Shown here one piece after another: positions 40,467 to 50,249 of a DNA stretch of 64,000 nt (position 1 is the stretch's first letter; each line of letters begins with the position of its first letter). This DNA is from Luteolibacter yonseiensis (GTDB lineage Bacteria > Verrucomicrobiota > Verrucomicrobiia > Verrucomicrobiales > Akkermansiaceae). The notes beneath the pieces are model-generated. The model saw only the letters and a list, made by a program, of their open reading frames with translations. It was not told the DNA's origin and made no database searches. The position numbers were made by a program, and so were the translations under genes. The DNA lies in contig NZ_JAENIK010000011.1 of NCBI RefSeq assembly GCF_016595465.1, forward strand, positions 248,001-312,000. The letters run 5' to 3'.

Positions 40467-41387
40467 ATGATCCGTCTCATTCTCAACCGCCTCGGCCAAG
40501 GAGTCGTCACGCTCTTCGTGCTTGTGACCATCACGTTTTTCCTTGTCCGTGCCATGCCCGGCAGCCCCTACACCGAGGAGAAGGCCATCCCCGAACACAT
40601 CCTGGAACGGATGAAAGCCTATACCGGCCTGGATCAGCCGCTTCCCGTACAGTATTTCCGCTATTTGAAAAACGTAGTCATCCACCAGGATCTTGGCGAT
40701 TTGATCAAAAAAGATGGAGTCAAGGTTTCGGAAATCATCTCGGAGTCGTTTCCCGTTTCCCTGGGCCTCGGAGTCATGTCCATCGGCATCGCCCTGATGG
40801 TCGGCATCCCGGCGGGAGTGATCGCGGCGGTGAGAAAGAACACCATCATCGACTTCTCCTCGCTCGCCGCCGCCATGGTCGGCATCTGTTTGCCCAGTTT
40901 CGTCATCGGCCCGTTGCTGGCCGTGACGGCGGGACTTGAACTGAGATGGTTCAATGTCGCGGGTTGGTCATCCCCCACGGACTGGGTCCTGCCCGCCGTC
41001 ACCCTGGGCCTCATCAATGCCGCCTATCTCGCCCGGCTCGCGCGTGGCGGGATGCTGGACGTGCTTTCCCAAGACTACATCCGCACCGCGAGGGCGAAAG
41101 GAGCGCCGGGTTTCCGCATCGTCATCCGCCACGCCCTGCGCGGCGGTCTCATCCCTGCGGTCGCTTTCATCGGTCCCGCCTTCGCCGGCATGATCTCCGG
41201 TTCCTTCGTCATCGAGACGATTTTCCAGGTCCCGGGAATGGGTCAGCACTTCGTCAACGCCGCGACCGACCGCGAGTTTTTCCTGATCCAGGGTCTCGTC
41301 CTGTTCTACGGGTTCCTCATCGTTGGAGCGAATCTTTTGGCGGACCTCGCACAGATCGCGCTGAACCCGCGGCTCAGGAAGGCATGA
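40467..41387 (+). CDS. oppB: Oligopeptide ABC transporter permease OppB
   Basis: 306 residues with six membrane segments. The N-terminus MIRLILNRLGQGVVTLFVLV and the first periplasmic loop with RAMPGSPYTEEKAIPEH are typical for OppB/DppB. The ATPase-docking loop is SQDYIRTARAKGAPGFRIVI. Start at 40467, 11 bp after oppA. Operates as a heterodimer with OppC. Confidence 0.93.
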   Translation: MIRLILNRLGQGVVTLFVLVTITFFLVRAMPGSPYTEEKAIPEHILERMKAYTGLDQPLPVQYFRYLKNVVIHQDLGDLIKKDGVKVSEIISESFPVSLGLGVMSIGIALMVGIPAGVIAAVRKNTIIDFSSLAAAMVGICLPSFVIGPLLAVTAGLELRWFNVAGWSSPTDWVLPAVTLGLINAAYLARLARGGMLDVLSQDYIRTARAKGAPGFRIVIRHALRGGLIPAVAFIGPAFAGMISGSFVIETIFQVPGMGQHFVNAATDREFFLIQGLVLFYGFLIVGANLLADLAQIALNPRLRKA

Positions 41388-41498
41388 ACGGTCTGGTGGG
41401 AATTGAAGGGACCATCCCCTCATCCCGCGTTCCAGCCCTTCGTCCGCATCTCCCGCTTCACTCAATTTTCCCAACCATCCACTCCCAACTTTCTTCCC

Positions 41499-42428
41499 AT
41501 GGAAAAAGGCACCTCTCTCTGGAAAGACGCCTGGCATCGCCTGGCGCACAATCGCGCGGCCATCGTCAGCCTCGGCGTCCTCATTGTCATCCTGCTGCTT
41601 TGTTTCATCGGCCCGCTCATGCCGTTCGTGAAAAGCCCGACGGCGATCAACCTGGCGAATTCCACCGCCGGTCCATCCGCAGCACATTGGTTCGGCACTG
41701 ACCAACTCGGCCGCGATCTCTTCTCGCGAGTGCTTTACGGGGGGCAGGTTTCGCTGTTGGTCGGCATTGTCGCCACCGCCGTCGCCGTGTTCATCGGGGT
41801 CATCTACGGAGCCGTCGCCGGGTATGCGGGAGGAAAGATCGACGATCTTCTCATGCGTTTCGTCGATATTCTGTTCGCCCTGCCTTTCCTCGTGCTGGTC
41901 ATTCTTTTCGCACTTGTGGTCGACAAGCCCGCCTCCGAGTTCACCGAGTGGGTCATCAAAACCACCGGCTTCGAGCGGGACCGGGTGGCCCCCATCACCA
42001 CGCTCATTCCGCTTTTCATCGCCATCGGTTCCATCGGCTGGCTCACCATCGCCCGCATCGTGAGGGCGCAGGTCATGGCATTCAAGAAACAGGAATTTGT
42101 GGAAGCGGCGGTTTCGCTGGGTCTCAGCCGCACCCGCATCCTGTTCCGCCACATCCTGCCGAACGTCATCGGCCCCATCATCATCTACACCACGCTCGCG
42201 GTGCCGGGCATCATGCTGTTGGAAAGCGTGCTCTCGTTCCTCGGCCTCGGCGTGAAGCCGCCGAACAGCTCATGGGGCATCCTCATCAAGGAAGGTGCCG
42301 ACCGCATGGAAATCAGCTGGCTCATGTTGTTTTTCCCCTCCCTCTTCTTCGCCAGCACGCTCTTCGCCCTGAACTTTCTGGGCGACGGCCTGCGCGACGC
42401 GCTCGATCCGAAGTCCGCGAAAGATTAG
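41499..42428 (+). CDS. oppC: Oligopeptide ABC transporter permease OppC
   Basis: 309 residues, N-terminal OppC segment (MEKGTSLWKDAWHRLAHNRA), then HWFGTDQLGRDLFSRVLYGG, the signature that opens the permease core, and the docking loop KQEFVEAAVSLGLSRTRILF. The ATG at 41499 is chosen; it lies 111 bp after oppB. No ATPase gene follows: the next gene is a convergent sensor kinase. OppABC presumably relies on the OppD/OppF encoded in the divergent operon. Confidence 0.93.
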   Translation: MEKGTSLWKDAWHRLAHNRAAIVSLGVLIVILLLCFIGPLMPFVKSPTAINLANSTAGPSAAHWFGTDQLGRDLFSRVLYGGQVSLLVGIVATAVAVFIGVIYGAVAGYAGGKIDDLLMRFVDILFALPFLVLVILFALVVDKPASEFTEWVIKTTGFERDRVAPITTLIPLFIAIGSIGWLTIARIVRAQVMAFKKQEFVEAAVSLGLSRTRILFRHILPNVIGPIIIYTTLAVPGIMLLESVLSFLGLGVKPPNSSWGILIKEGADRMEISWLMLFFPSLFFASTLFALNFLGDGLRDALDPKSAKD

Positions 42429-42459
42429 TCCGTTCCACGCGCGATCACCCGCAAACTCT

Positions 42460-44424
42460 TCAGCATGCCCGCGCGTTGTCGCGCAGGTAGCGGCGGATGA
42501 GCCCCCGGATGTCATCCGGACTCACCGGCTTCACCAGATGCTGGTCGAATCCGGCCGCCGCGGTGCTGCGCCGGTCGTCATCCGTTCCCCATCCGCTGAG
42601 CGCGACGATGGCCACGGCCTTGTCCGTCATGCGGATGATGCGCGCGGCATCCAGTCCGTTCATGCGGGGCATGCCCAGATCCATGCAGATCAGATCCGGC
42701 TGGAAGGTTTTCGCAAGCTCCACGGCTTCGATGCCGTCGTAGGCGGTGGCGCACAGCAATCCCTCCATCTCGAAGAACATCGTGAGGATGTCCGCGGCGC
42801 TTTTTCCGTCATCCACCACCAGCACCCTGGGTTTTTCCGTGGCAGGCGGGGCGGGAGAGTCCACCGTGTGGGTGGCGGATTCGCCGGCGTCCGATCCGGA
42901 GGAGATGACGATGGGGAGCAGCGCCGTGAAATCGCTTCCCCGGCCTTCGCCCTCGCTGGTGGCGTGGATCACCCCGCCATGCATTTCGATGATGGATCGC
43001 ACCAGCGTGAGGCCGATACCCAAACCTCCTTCCGCAAGGCTGGAGCCTTGTTCGAAGAGATCGAACACCCGGGAAAGCTCTTCCTTGGGAATGCCCCGGC
43101 CATTGTCCTTCACCGTGATCCGCAGCATCTCTTCCTGCTCGACCCGGATTTCCAACCGGATCCTGCCCCGCTTGGGCGTGAACTTCACCGCGTTCGACAG
43201 CAGGTTGGAAACCACCTGTGCCAGACGGTGGGAGTCCGCCTCGATGATGATCCTCCCGCGTGGCATGTCGGTGACCAACTCCTGTTCGCGGGCGTCCATG
43301 GAGGGGGCGACGGTCTCGCAGGCGCTGTTGATCACGTCCTGCAGAACGACCTTGGAACGTTTGAGCATCACCTTGCCCGTCGAAATGCGGGACATGTCCA
43401 GCAGGTCGTCGATCAGGTGCACCATCTGGTCGACCTGGCGTTTCAGGGTCCCGGCGATGCCCCGCACCATCGTTTGGTCCGCGGGAGAATGCGCGATGAC
43501 ATCCACTCCCATCAGGATGGGAGCCAGGGGATTCCGCAGCTCGTGGGCCAGCGTCGCGAGGAACAGGTCCTTACGTCGGTCGGTTTCCTGCAGTTCCATA
43601 ACCTGCCGTTTTTCCGACAAATCGCGCGTGATCTTGGCGAATCCCCGCAAGTTGCCGCCGCTGTCGTGGAGCGCGGTGATGATCACGTTTCCCCAGAACC
43701 GTGAACCGTCCTTCCGGATCCGCCACCCCTCGTCCTCGGTGCGTCCGTCCTCGATGGCGCGCCGCAGCAGCCGTTCGGGGAGTTGCGCCTCGCGCGCGTC
43801 CTGCGGATAGAAGGTGGAAAAGTGTCTGCCGATGATCTCATGCTGTTCATAGCCCTTGATCCTCCGAGCGCCCTGGTTCCAGGTCACCACGCGTCCGTCC
43901 ACATCCAGCATCAGGATCGCGTAGTCCTGCACGCATTCGAGGAACAACCGGAAGCGCTCGTCGCTCTGGCGGAGGGATTCCATCGCCAGCATGCGCTCGG
44001 TGAGATCGCGAGTGATCTTGAGGAATCCTTCCAGCTCACCGTTGATTCCACGAATCGCCGTGATGGTGACATTCGCCCAGAAGCGTTCGCCGTCCTTGCG
44101 GTAACGCCACCCCTCATCGGACACCCTGCCGTTCCGCGCCGCGACCTCCAGCTCCTTTTCCGGCAATCCCGCCGCCTGATCCTCCGCCGAGTAGAAGCAC
44201 CGGAAATGTTTTCCGATGATTTCAGGAGCTTGATAAAGCTTGGTGCGTTCCGCGCCCAGATTCCAATCCTGAATGTACCCTCCGACGTTCAGGGTGAAAA
44301 TCGCATAATCCTCCACCGATGCCACAAGATAGTCGAAATTGTCCCGCTTTGCCTTCATTCCCACTGAATGCCCGGACCGGCTGTCAGAGGGAATGGAATC
44401 ATCGCTGGGGGGCGCTGCAGGCAT
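42460..44424 (-). CDS. Hybrid sensor histidine kinase, PAS-PAS-HisKA-HATPase-receiver
   Basis: 654 residues with no membrane segment, so a cytoplasmic sensor. Two PAS domains (about 30-145 and 158-272) each end in an ITRDL-type PAC motif and are strongly alike, suggesting internal duplication. The phospho-accepting H294 lies in [14 protein letters not shown]; the ATPase has N ([14 protein letters not shown]), G1 ([20 protein letters not shown]) and G2 ([12 protein letters not shown]) boxes. The C-terminal receiver has the phosphoacceptor D582 ([13 protein letters not shown]) and conserved K632. An alternative start is the ATG at 44358. The signal and the output partner are unknown; no separate response regulator gene is adjacent. 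Confidence 0.92.
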   Translation of the reverse strand: MPAAPPSDDSIPSDSRSGHSVGMKAKRDNFDYLVASVEDYAIFTLNVGGYIQDWNLGAERTKLYQAPEIIGKHFRCFYSAEDQAAGLPEKELEVAARNGRVSDEGWRYRKDGERFWANVTITAIRGINGELEGFLKITRDLTERMLAMESLRQSDERFRLFLECVQDYAILMLDVDGRVVTWNQGARRIKGYEQHEIIGRHFSTFYPQDAREAQLPERLLRRAIEDGRTEDEGWRIRKDGSRFWGNVIITALHDSGGNLRGFAKITRDLSEKRQVMELQETDRRKDLFLATLAHELRNPLAPILMGVDVIAHSPADQTMVRGIAGTLKRQVDQMVHLIDDLLDMSRISTGKVMLKRSKVVLQDVINSACETVAPSMDAREQELVTDMPRGRIIIEADSHRLAQVVSNLLSNAVKFTPKRGRIRLEIRVEQEEMLRITVKDNGRGIPKEELSRVFDLFEQGSSLAEGGLGIGLTLVRSIIEMHGGVIHATSEGEGRGSDFTALLPIVISSGSDAGESATHTVDSPAPPATEKPRVLVVDDGKSAADILTMFFEMEGLLCATAYDGIEAVELAKTFQPDLICMDLGMPRMNGLDAARIIRMTDKAVAIVALSGWGTDDDRRSTAAAGFDQHLVKPVSPDDIRGLIRRYLRDNARAC

Positions 44425-44746
44425 TCATCCATCTAGTCTTAAATCCAAAATCCGTCAATCGGCGAGCAAGGTCGGGTGGTCCAAAATACCCCTTACATCC
44501 TGCGACTGGAAGCGGCCTGGCAACCGTATATCGCTCGCTCGGGGATGTTGTCCGGAGTCACCCGTGTGGAGTCAAAACACAATCGAGGTTTGTTGGCTGC
44601 AAAGTGGGGTGGAGCTGTTTGAGACTTTCGATTTTCGAGTGCGGGACGGAGGTCATCTTGGGGTCGGGAGGCCGGAAAACCGGACACTCCTTGAAATTTA
44701 CGATTTGCAAGACGGCTTCCAGGGACTTCAATCCCCGCCCCGTCCC
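44425..44746. other. Intergenic region upstream of the rpiB-glyA fusion
   Basis: 322 bp without a convincing gene. Short open frames cross it on both strands but have no recognisable product. It must carry the promoters of the divergent sensor kinase and the fusion gene. A small CCGG-AAAA-CCGG stem is near 44672-44685. Nothing else is seen. Confidence 0.5.
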
Positions 44747-46420
44747 ATGAGCCACCCAACCTTCCGCATTGCCATTGGAGCCGATCACGGCGCCGTCGAT
44801 CTCAAAAACGCCGTTGTCGCACACCTCAAGACTCTCGGTCACGAAGTCACGGATTACGGCACGGAAGGTTCGCAATCCGTTGACTATGCGGATTATGCGA
44901 ATCTCGTCGCCCGCACGGTGGCGGATGGAACTTCGGACTTCGGCATCCTTGCCTGCACATCCGGCGTGGGCATGAGCATCGCGGCGAACCGCCACCGCCA
45001 CGTCCGTGCGGCGAACGTCCGCAGCGTCGAGGAAGCCACCATTACCCGCCAGCACAATGACTCCAACGTCCTTTGTCTGGCCGGAAAATACACCGACGCC
45101 TCTACCGGAATCGCCATGGCGGAAGCATTTCTTTCCACCGCCTTCGAAGGTGGCCGTCACGAGTCCCGTGTCTGCAAGTCTTCCGGCAGCCGCATCGCCG
45201 AGACCGACCCGGCGGTCTACGCCGCCATCGTGGCCGAGGAACAGCGCCAGCGGAACAACATCGAGCTGATCGCATCGGAAAACTTCGCCTCACCCGCCGT
45301 CATGGAGGCGCAGGGCTCGCTGCTTACCAACAAATACGCGGAAGGCTATCCCGGCAAGCGCTGGTATGGCGGCTGCGAAAACGTGGACGTCATCGAGCAA
45401 CTCGCCATCGACCGTGCCAAGCAGCTTTTCGGTGCGGAACACGCGAACGTCCAGCCGCACTCCGGTTCGCAGGCGAACACCGCCGTCTATTTCTCCGTCC
45501 TCAAGCCGGGCGACAAGATCTTCACCATGGACCTCGCCCATGGCGGTCACCTGACCCACGGGCACAAGGCGAATTTCTCGGGTCGCTTCTATGACGTCAC
45601 CCACTACGGCGTGAGCAAGGACGACGAGCGCATCGACTACGCGGAACTGGAAAAAACGGCCCGCGAACTCAAGCCCGCCCTCATCACCGTGGGTGCCTCC
45701 GCCTACTCGCGCGTGATCGATTTCGAGCGCATGGGCAAGCTGGCCCGTGAAATCGGCGCCTACCTTTTTGTCGATATGGCGCACATCGCGGGCCTTGTCG
45801 CCGCCGGAGTCCATCCGAACCCCGTCCCGCACGCGGACTTCGTCACCTCCACCACCCACAAGTCCCTGCGCGGACCACGCGGCGGCATCATCCTCTGCAA
45901 GGAGGAGTTCGCGAAGAAGATCGATTCCCAGGTTTTCCCCGGCATCCAGGGCGGTCCGCTCATGCACGTCATCGCCGCCAAGGCCGTGTGTTTCGGCGAG
46001 GCGCTCAAGCCGGAGTTCAAGGAATACTCTGAACAGATCGTCAAGAATGCCCAGGCGATTTCCGCCCGTCTCACGCAACACGGCTTCCGCGTCGTCTCCG
46101 GCGGCACGGACAACCACGTGATGCTCGTGGACCTGCGGAACAAGAACCTCAACGGCACGGAAGCCTCCCACGCCCTCGACGAGGCCGGCATCACGGTGAA
46201 CAAGAACGGCATCCCGTTCGACACCGGCAGCCCGATGAAGCCAAGCGGCATCCGCATCGGCACGCCCGCCGTCACCACCCGCGGCATGAAGGAAGCCGAC
46301 GTCGAGCAGGTCGCGGATTTCATCGCCGAGGCCCTGGCCGACCACACGAATGTGGCGAAGCTCCACGCCATCCGCGAACGGGTCTTCGCCTTCAATCGCG
46401 CGTTCCCGCTGCCTTGGTAA
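44747..46420 (+). CDS. Fusion: ribose-5-phosphate isomerase B + serine hydroxymethyltransferase
   Basis: 557 residues in one uninterrupted frame. Residues 1-~146 are Rpi[19 protein letters not shown], and the active-site loop [16 protein letters not shown] with C70; it interconverts ribose-5- and ribulose-5-phosphate. Residues ~150-557 are full-length [40 protein letters not shown], and the PLP lysine K372 in [14 protein letters not shown]; it makes glycine and methylene-tetrahydrofolate from serine. The linker is short ([11 protein letters not shown]). The ATG at 44747 fits the RpiB N-terminus; longer upstream reading is non-conserved. The next gene is zwf, also pentose-phosphate. Confidence 0.92.
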   Translation: MSHPTFRIAIGADHGAVDLKNAVVAHLKTLGHEVTDYGTEGSQSVDYADYANLVARTVADGTSDFGILACTSGVGMSIAANRHRHVRAANVRSVEEATITRQHNDSNVLCLAGKYTDASTGIAMAEAFLSTAFEGGRHESRVCKSSGSRIAETDPAVYAAIVAEEQRQRNNIELIASENFASPAVMEAQGSLLTNKYAEGYPGKRWYGGCENVDVIEQLAIDRAKQLFGAEHANVQPHSGSQANTAVYFSVLKPGDKIFTMDLAHGGHLTHGHKANFSGRFYDVTHYGVSKDDERIDYAELEKTARELKPALITVGASAYSRVIDFERMGKLAREIGAYLFVDMAHIAGLVAAGVHPNPVPHADFVTSTTHKSLRGPRGGIILCKEEFAKKIDSQVFPGIQGGPLMHVIAAKAVCFGEALKPEFKEYSEQIVKNAQAISARLTQHGFRVVSGGTDNHVMLVDLRNKNLNGTEASHALDEAGITVNKNGIPFDTGSPMKPSGIRIGTPAVTTRGMKEADVEQVADFIAEALADHTNVAKLHAIRERVFAFNRAFPLPW

Positions 46421-46512
46421 GACTGGGGAGGCCTCGCAATCGGCCTGCGGACTGACATCCAGGCGGGGCATTTCCCATTCTTCGGATTTTTCAAGCCGTT
46501 GCACGCCAGGTG

Positions 46513-46550
46513 CCTCCGGCTTGTCTGCCGCGGTATCGGAGGTTTTTTTT
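46513..46550 (+). terminator. Terminator after the rpiB-glyA fusion
   Basis: CCTCCG (46513-46518) pairs with CGGAGG (46537-46542), and eight T residues follow directly (46543-46550). The 18-nt loop can form a small inner stem. Confidence 0.6.
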
Positions 46551-46680
46551 GCACATCTCGTGTCGGAAAGCCCGCCAAGTCCACCATCCGGCGCATGATC
46601 GGAATGAACCGTATTTCACCTTCTACCCCGAATTTGGCTTTGCCACGGGGGGCGGGTTTGCAGAAACTCCGCCCAACTTC

Positions 46681-48213
46681 ATGAGCAATCCTTTCCGCGA
46701 AGATCTCGTTTCCCGTTCCCGCGCAGAACCTTGCAGTATCGTCATCTTTGGTGCCACCGGAGACCTGACGCACCGCAAGCTCATTCCGGCGTTGTACAAT
46801 CTGGCCGTTGATGGTGAGCTGCCTACGGGGGTGAAGATCATCGGATTCGCACGTCGTGAGAAGGCTGATGAAGAGTTCCGCACCGGACTCGAGGAGCTGA
46901 ACAAGAAGGTTTCCCGCTCCGGACAGGACGAGGCGATCTGGCGTCCGTTCATCCAAACCGTTTCCTACCACACCTCGGAGTTCACGGACGCGGCGGGATA
47001 CAAGAGTCTCGCCGACAAGCTCGACGCCATTGATGCCGAACGGGGAGGGAAAGGGAACCGCCTGTTCTACGTCGCTTCCGCACCGGAGTTTTTCGATGAA
47101 ATCCTCATCAACCTGAAAAACGCCGGACTGAACGAGGCCAAGCCCGGCTGCTGGTCGCGCGTCATCGTGGAGAAGCCTTTCGGTACGGATCTGGCCACGG
47201 CAAAGCATCTGAACCAGGTGGTGAACGACACGTTCCACGAGAGCGACACCTACCGGATCGACCATTATCTCGGCAAGGAGACCGCGCAGAACCTGATGGT
47301 CTTGCGTTTCGCGAACTCCATTTTCGAACCTCTCTGGAACAGCAAGTACATCAGCCACATCCAGATCACCTGTGCGGAGAATCTCGGCATGGAAGGCGGA
47401 CGCGGCGGATACTATGAGAAATCCGGCGCGCTGCGTGACATGGTGCAGAACCACCTGCTCCAGCTCCTCAGCCTCGTTGCCATGGAACCGCCGACGGATC
47501 TCTCGGCAGACGGCGTGCGTGACGAGAAGGTGAAGGTCATCCGCTCGCTCCGTCAGTGGGATACGCCGGAAAAGGTCGCGAAAAACGTCGTCCGCGCGCA
47601 ATATACCGCAGGTCACATCGATGGCAACTCGGTGCCCGGTTACCGGGAAGAGGACCGCGTTTCTCCCGAGTCCGACACGGAAGCCTATGTGGCGGTTCGC
47701 CTGCTCATCGACACCTGGCGCTGGAGCGGGGTGCCGTTCTACATCCGCATGGGCAAGCGCCTGCCGAAGAAGTCCACGGAGATTTCCGTGCATTTCAAGG
47801 ACGCGCCCTGCGTGCTTTTCAACGCCACCTGTGGCGGCGTACCGGGCGGGAACGTGCTCGTCATCCGCATCCAGCCGGACGAGGGCATCTCGTTGCGCAT
47901 GGTTTCGAAGATCCCGGGCACCAGCCTGCGTCTGGAGCCGGTGAAAATGGATTTCCACTACTCGACCAGCTTCGGCAAGGGCAGCCCGGAAGCCTACGAA
48001 CGGCTCCTGCTGGATGCCATCGCCGGCGATGCCACGCTCTTCGCCCGCCGCGACGAGGTGGAGGAGGCATGGAAATTCATCGACCACATCGAGCACGCCT
48101 GGCACCAGTCGGCCACGCCGCCGCCGATGGCCGAGTTCGTCGCCGGATCGTGGGGACCACGTGAGGCGGACCAGCTTCTCCAGCAGGACGGAAACCAGTG
48201 GCGCCGTCTTTGA
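46681..48213 (+). CDS. zwf: Glucose-6-phosphate 1-dehydrogenase
   Basis: 510 residues. First enzyme of the oxidative pentose-phosphate pathway, oxidising glucose-6-phosphate with NAD(P)+. The nucleotide fold starts IVIFGATGDLTHRKLIPALY (residues ~20-40); the active-site signature is DTYRIDHYLGKETAQNL, with the catalytic His two residues later in the family alignment (RIDHYLGKE), and VIVEKPFGTDL precedes it. Length is standard. The start at 46681 is set by homology. It is followed after 23 bp by opcA. Confidence 0.96.
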   Translation: MSNPFREDLVSRSRAEPCSIVIFGATGDLTHRKLIPALYNLAVDGELPTGVKIIGFARREKADEEFRTGLEELNKKVSRSGQDEAIWRPFIQTVSYHTSEFTDAAGYKSLADKLDAIDAERGGKGNRLFYVASAPEFFDEILINLKNAGLNEAKPGCWSRVIVEKPFGTDLATAKHLNQVVNDTFHESDTYRIDHYLGKETAQNLMVLRFANSIFEPLWNSKYISHIQITCAENLGMEGGRGGYYEKSGALRDMVQNHLLQLLSLVAMEPPTDLSADGVRDEKVKVIRSLRQWDTPEKVAKNVVRAQYTAGHIDGNSVPGYREEDRVSPESDTEAYVAVRLLIDTWRWSGVPFYIRMGKRLPKKSTEISVHFKDAPCVLFNATCGGVPGGNVLVIRIQPDEGISLRMVSKIPGTSLRLEPVKMDFHYSTSFGKGSPEAYERLLLDAIAGDATLFARRDEVEEAWKFIDHIEHAWHQSATPPPMAEFVAGSWGPREADQLLQQDGNQWRRL

Positions 48214-48236
48214 AACAGCCCGAACCTGACAATTCC

Positions 48237-49295
48237 ATGGCCGTTGCAACCATCCCCGCTGTTTGCCCTGAATTGGGCATCGAAGTTCCCGTCGCCGCCA
48301 TCGACCGCGAGTTGCGGAAGCTTTGGGAGCAGGACGACGCGCGGACGAACGCCTCCCTGATGAACCTTGTGGTGTATTCGGAAAAGAAGGGCGCGCTCAT
48401 CGAGAATTCCGAGATCATCCGCAATCTCACCCGCGAGCATGCCTGCCGCGCGATCTTGGTCGGCATCGATCGCGACGAGCCGGAACCGAGCCTGCGCGCG
48501 TGGATCACCGCGCATTGCCATCTGGCGGACGGGCGGAAATCCGTGTGCTGCGAGCAGATCGCGTTTCATCTGACGGGCCGTGTCACCGGCCGTTTCCGTA
48601 ACACGGTGTTCTCCCATCTGAACTCGGACCTGCCGCTCATCTTCTGGTGGCAGGGCGAGCTTTCTGAGATCCTAACGGAGCGGCTGGTCAGTGTGATGGA
48701 CCGCTTCATCATCGACAGCTCGGTTTGGGAAAATCCCGGCACCTCCTTCGCAATGATCGAGGAACGCTCGCAGGCGAATCCCGAGCTGGTCATCCAGGAC
48801 CATGCATGGACGCGCTCATGGCAGTTCCGCGTGGGCATCGCCAGCCTGTTCGACGATCCCGCCGCGCAGGAAGCGTTGCCGGAGATCCAAAGCATCGAGA
48901 TTTCCTATCATCCGGACCACCGCAACACGGCGCTCCAGTTGCTCGCATGGCTTACCGTGCAGGCAGGCTGGAGGGACGCGGAAAACGGCGAACCCTTCGC
49001 TCTCCAATCCGCTTCCGGCTCGCTCATCTCCGTGAGCCTGGCAACCGATGACTCGGGGCCGCCGCTCACGGCGGTGACCATCCGCGCCCCGCAGACCACC
49101 GTAAGCGTCAGCCAGGCGGCGGAAGCCTCCCATGTCGAGCGGCGGGTGGAAACCTCCACCTATCACGCCGTTTCCCTCTCGCCGGTCGACCCCGCCAGCC
49201 CGGCGGACCTTGTCGGAGTCCAACTCTCGCGTGGTGGGAAAAATTCACTCTATCAGAAGATTCTTCCGCGTTTCAGAGCGTTGTTGGAAGTTTGA
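48237..49295 (+). CDS. opcA: Glucose-6-phosphate dehydrogenase assembly protein OpcA
   Basis: 352 residues, OpcA family. OpcA is known as an activator/assembly factor of G6PDH in cyanobacteria and is common in actinobacteria. Family-type segments: NLVVYSEKKGALIENSEI, HACRAILVGIDRDEPEP, VCCEQIAFHLTGRVTGRF, SDLPLIFWWQGEL, and RDHAWTRSWQFR-like QDHAWTRSWQFRVGIA. The ATG at 48237 is preferred; a GTG at 48198 overlapping zwf is an alternative. Position directly behind zwf supports the role. The first residues of the next gene overlap or abut. Confidence 0.88.
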   Translation: MAVATIPAVCPELGIEVPVAAIDRELRKLWEQDDARTNASLMNLVVYSEKKGALIENSEIIRNLTREHACRAILVGIDRDEPEPSLRAWITAHCHLADGRKSVCCEQIAFHLTGRVTGRFRNTVFSHLNSDLPLIFWWQGELSEILTERLVSVMDRFIIDSSVWENPGTSFAMIEERSQANPELVIQDHAWTRSWQFRVGIASLFDDPAAQEALPEIQSIEISYHPDHRNTALQLLAWLTVQAGWRDAENGEPFALQSASGSLISVSLATDDSGPPLTAVTIRAPQTTVSVSQAAEASHVERRVETSTYHAVSLSPVDPASPADLVGVQLSRGGKNSLYQKILPRFRALLEV

Positions 49296-49300
49296 AAAAA

Positions 49301-50125
49301 ATGCGCTCCCCCCTTCTCTACGAATCCCATTGTCATACGCCGCTGTGCAAGCACGCCTACGGTGAGCCGGATGAATACGCCGCCGTGGCGCTGGCGCGTG
49401 GGTTCAAAGGCATCACCTTCACCTGTCACTGTCCTTTGCCGGATGGTTTCTCCTCCAGCGTGCGGATGGACCCGGAGCAGTATGACGACTACGTGGCGCT
49501 CATCGCCAGAACACGGGAGAACTTCGCGGGGAAACTGGATGTCCGGCTGGGCTTGGAAAGCGACTACTATCCCGGCGTGGAGCCGTGGTTGGAGAAACTG
49601 CATGCCCGGGTGCCTTTGAGCCATGTGCTCGGTTCGGTCCACTATCAGGTCAAGGACTACCGGAAAATCTATTACAAGGATGATGTCCGCGCGTATCAGG
49701 AGCTCTATTACGAGCACCTCGCCGAATCCGCGGAAACCGGGCTGTACGACACGCTGGCCCATCCGGATCTGATCAAAAACGAATCCCCGCGTGACTGGGA
49801 TTTTCCGCGGATCCAGCCATTCATCGAGCGGTCGCTGGACCGCATCGCCGCGACCGGAGTCGCGATGGAACTGAACACCAGCGGGGTGAACAAGGCCCTT
49901 CCGGAGATGAATCCATCGCCTTCGCAGCTCCGCCTCATGTGCGAGCGCGGCATCCCCGTCGTCATCGGCGCGGACGCCCACGTGCCCGAGCGGGTGGGGG
50001 ATGGCTATTTCACCGCGCTGAAATTGCTGGAGGCCGTCGGCTACACCGAGGTGAGTTACTTCATCGACCGCCAGCGGCAGAGCGTGCCGATCCAGGCGGC
50101 CATGGAGTCCTTGCGAGTGGTATGA
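49301..50125 (+). CDS. PHP-family histidinol-phosphatase
   Basis: 274 residues. PHP-type metal-dependent phosphatase that converts histidinol phosphate to histidinol. Metal ligands: H-x-H in YESHCHTPLCKHA, ITFTCHCPLPDGFS, LGLESDYYPG, LGSVHYQV, DTLAHPDLIK and the closing GADAHVPERVGDGY. The ATG at 49301 follows the opcA stop by 5 bp. Other PHP activities cannot be fully excluded, but size and pattern fit HisJ/HisK. hisF is 5.7 kb downstream. Confidence 0.85.
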   Translation: MRSPLLYESHCHTPLCKHAYGEPDEYAAVALARGFKGITFTCHCPLPDGFSSSVRMDPEQYDDYVALIARTRENFAGKLDVRLGLESDYYPGVEPWLEKLHARVPLSHVLGSVHYQVKDYRKIYYKDDVRAYQELYYEHLAESAETGLYDTLAHPDLIKNESPRDWDFPRIQPFIERSLDRIAATGVAMELNTSGVNKALPEMNPSPSQLRLMCERGIPVVIGADAHVPERVGDGYFTALKLLEAVGYTEVSYFIDRQRQSVPIQAAMESLRVV

Positions 50126-50249
50126 CGCTCAAGCATGTCTTGTAAAAGGATTCGTGACAGAATCCACCAGAGTTACGAAAGGACTCCATGAGCGGAAACG
50201 AGGCCGGAGGGAACTCCGCCAGGATGAGCACCGTGTTCCCACCAAACCA

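Noticed and set aside
44339..44746. 136-codon upstream extension of the RpiB-SHMT fusion
   Set aside because: Not protein-like and partly antisense to the sensor kinase; RpiB proteins start at the chosen ATG.
45760..48249. 829-codon minus-strand frame across the glyA part and zwf
   Set aside because: Shadow of two strongly supported genes on the plus strand.
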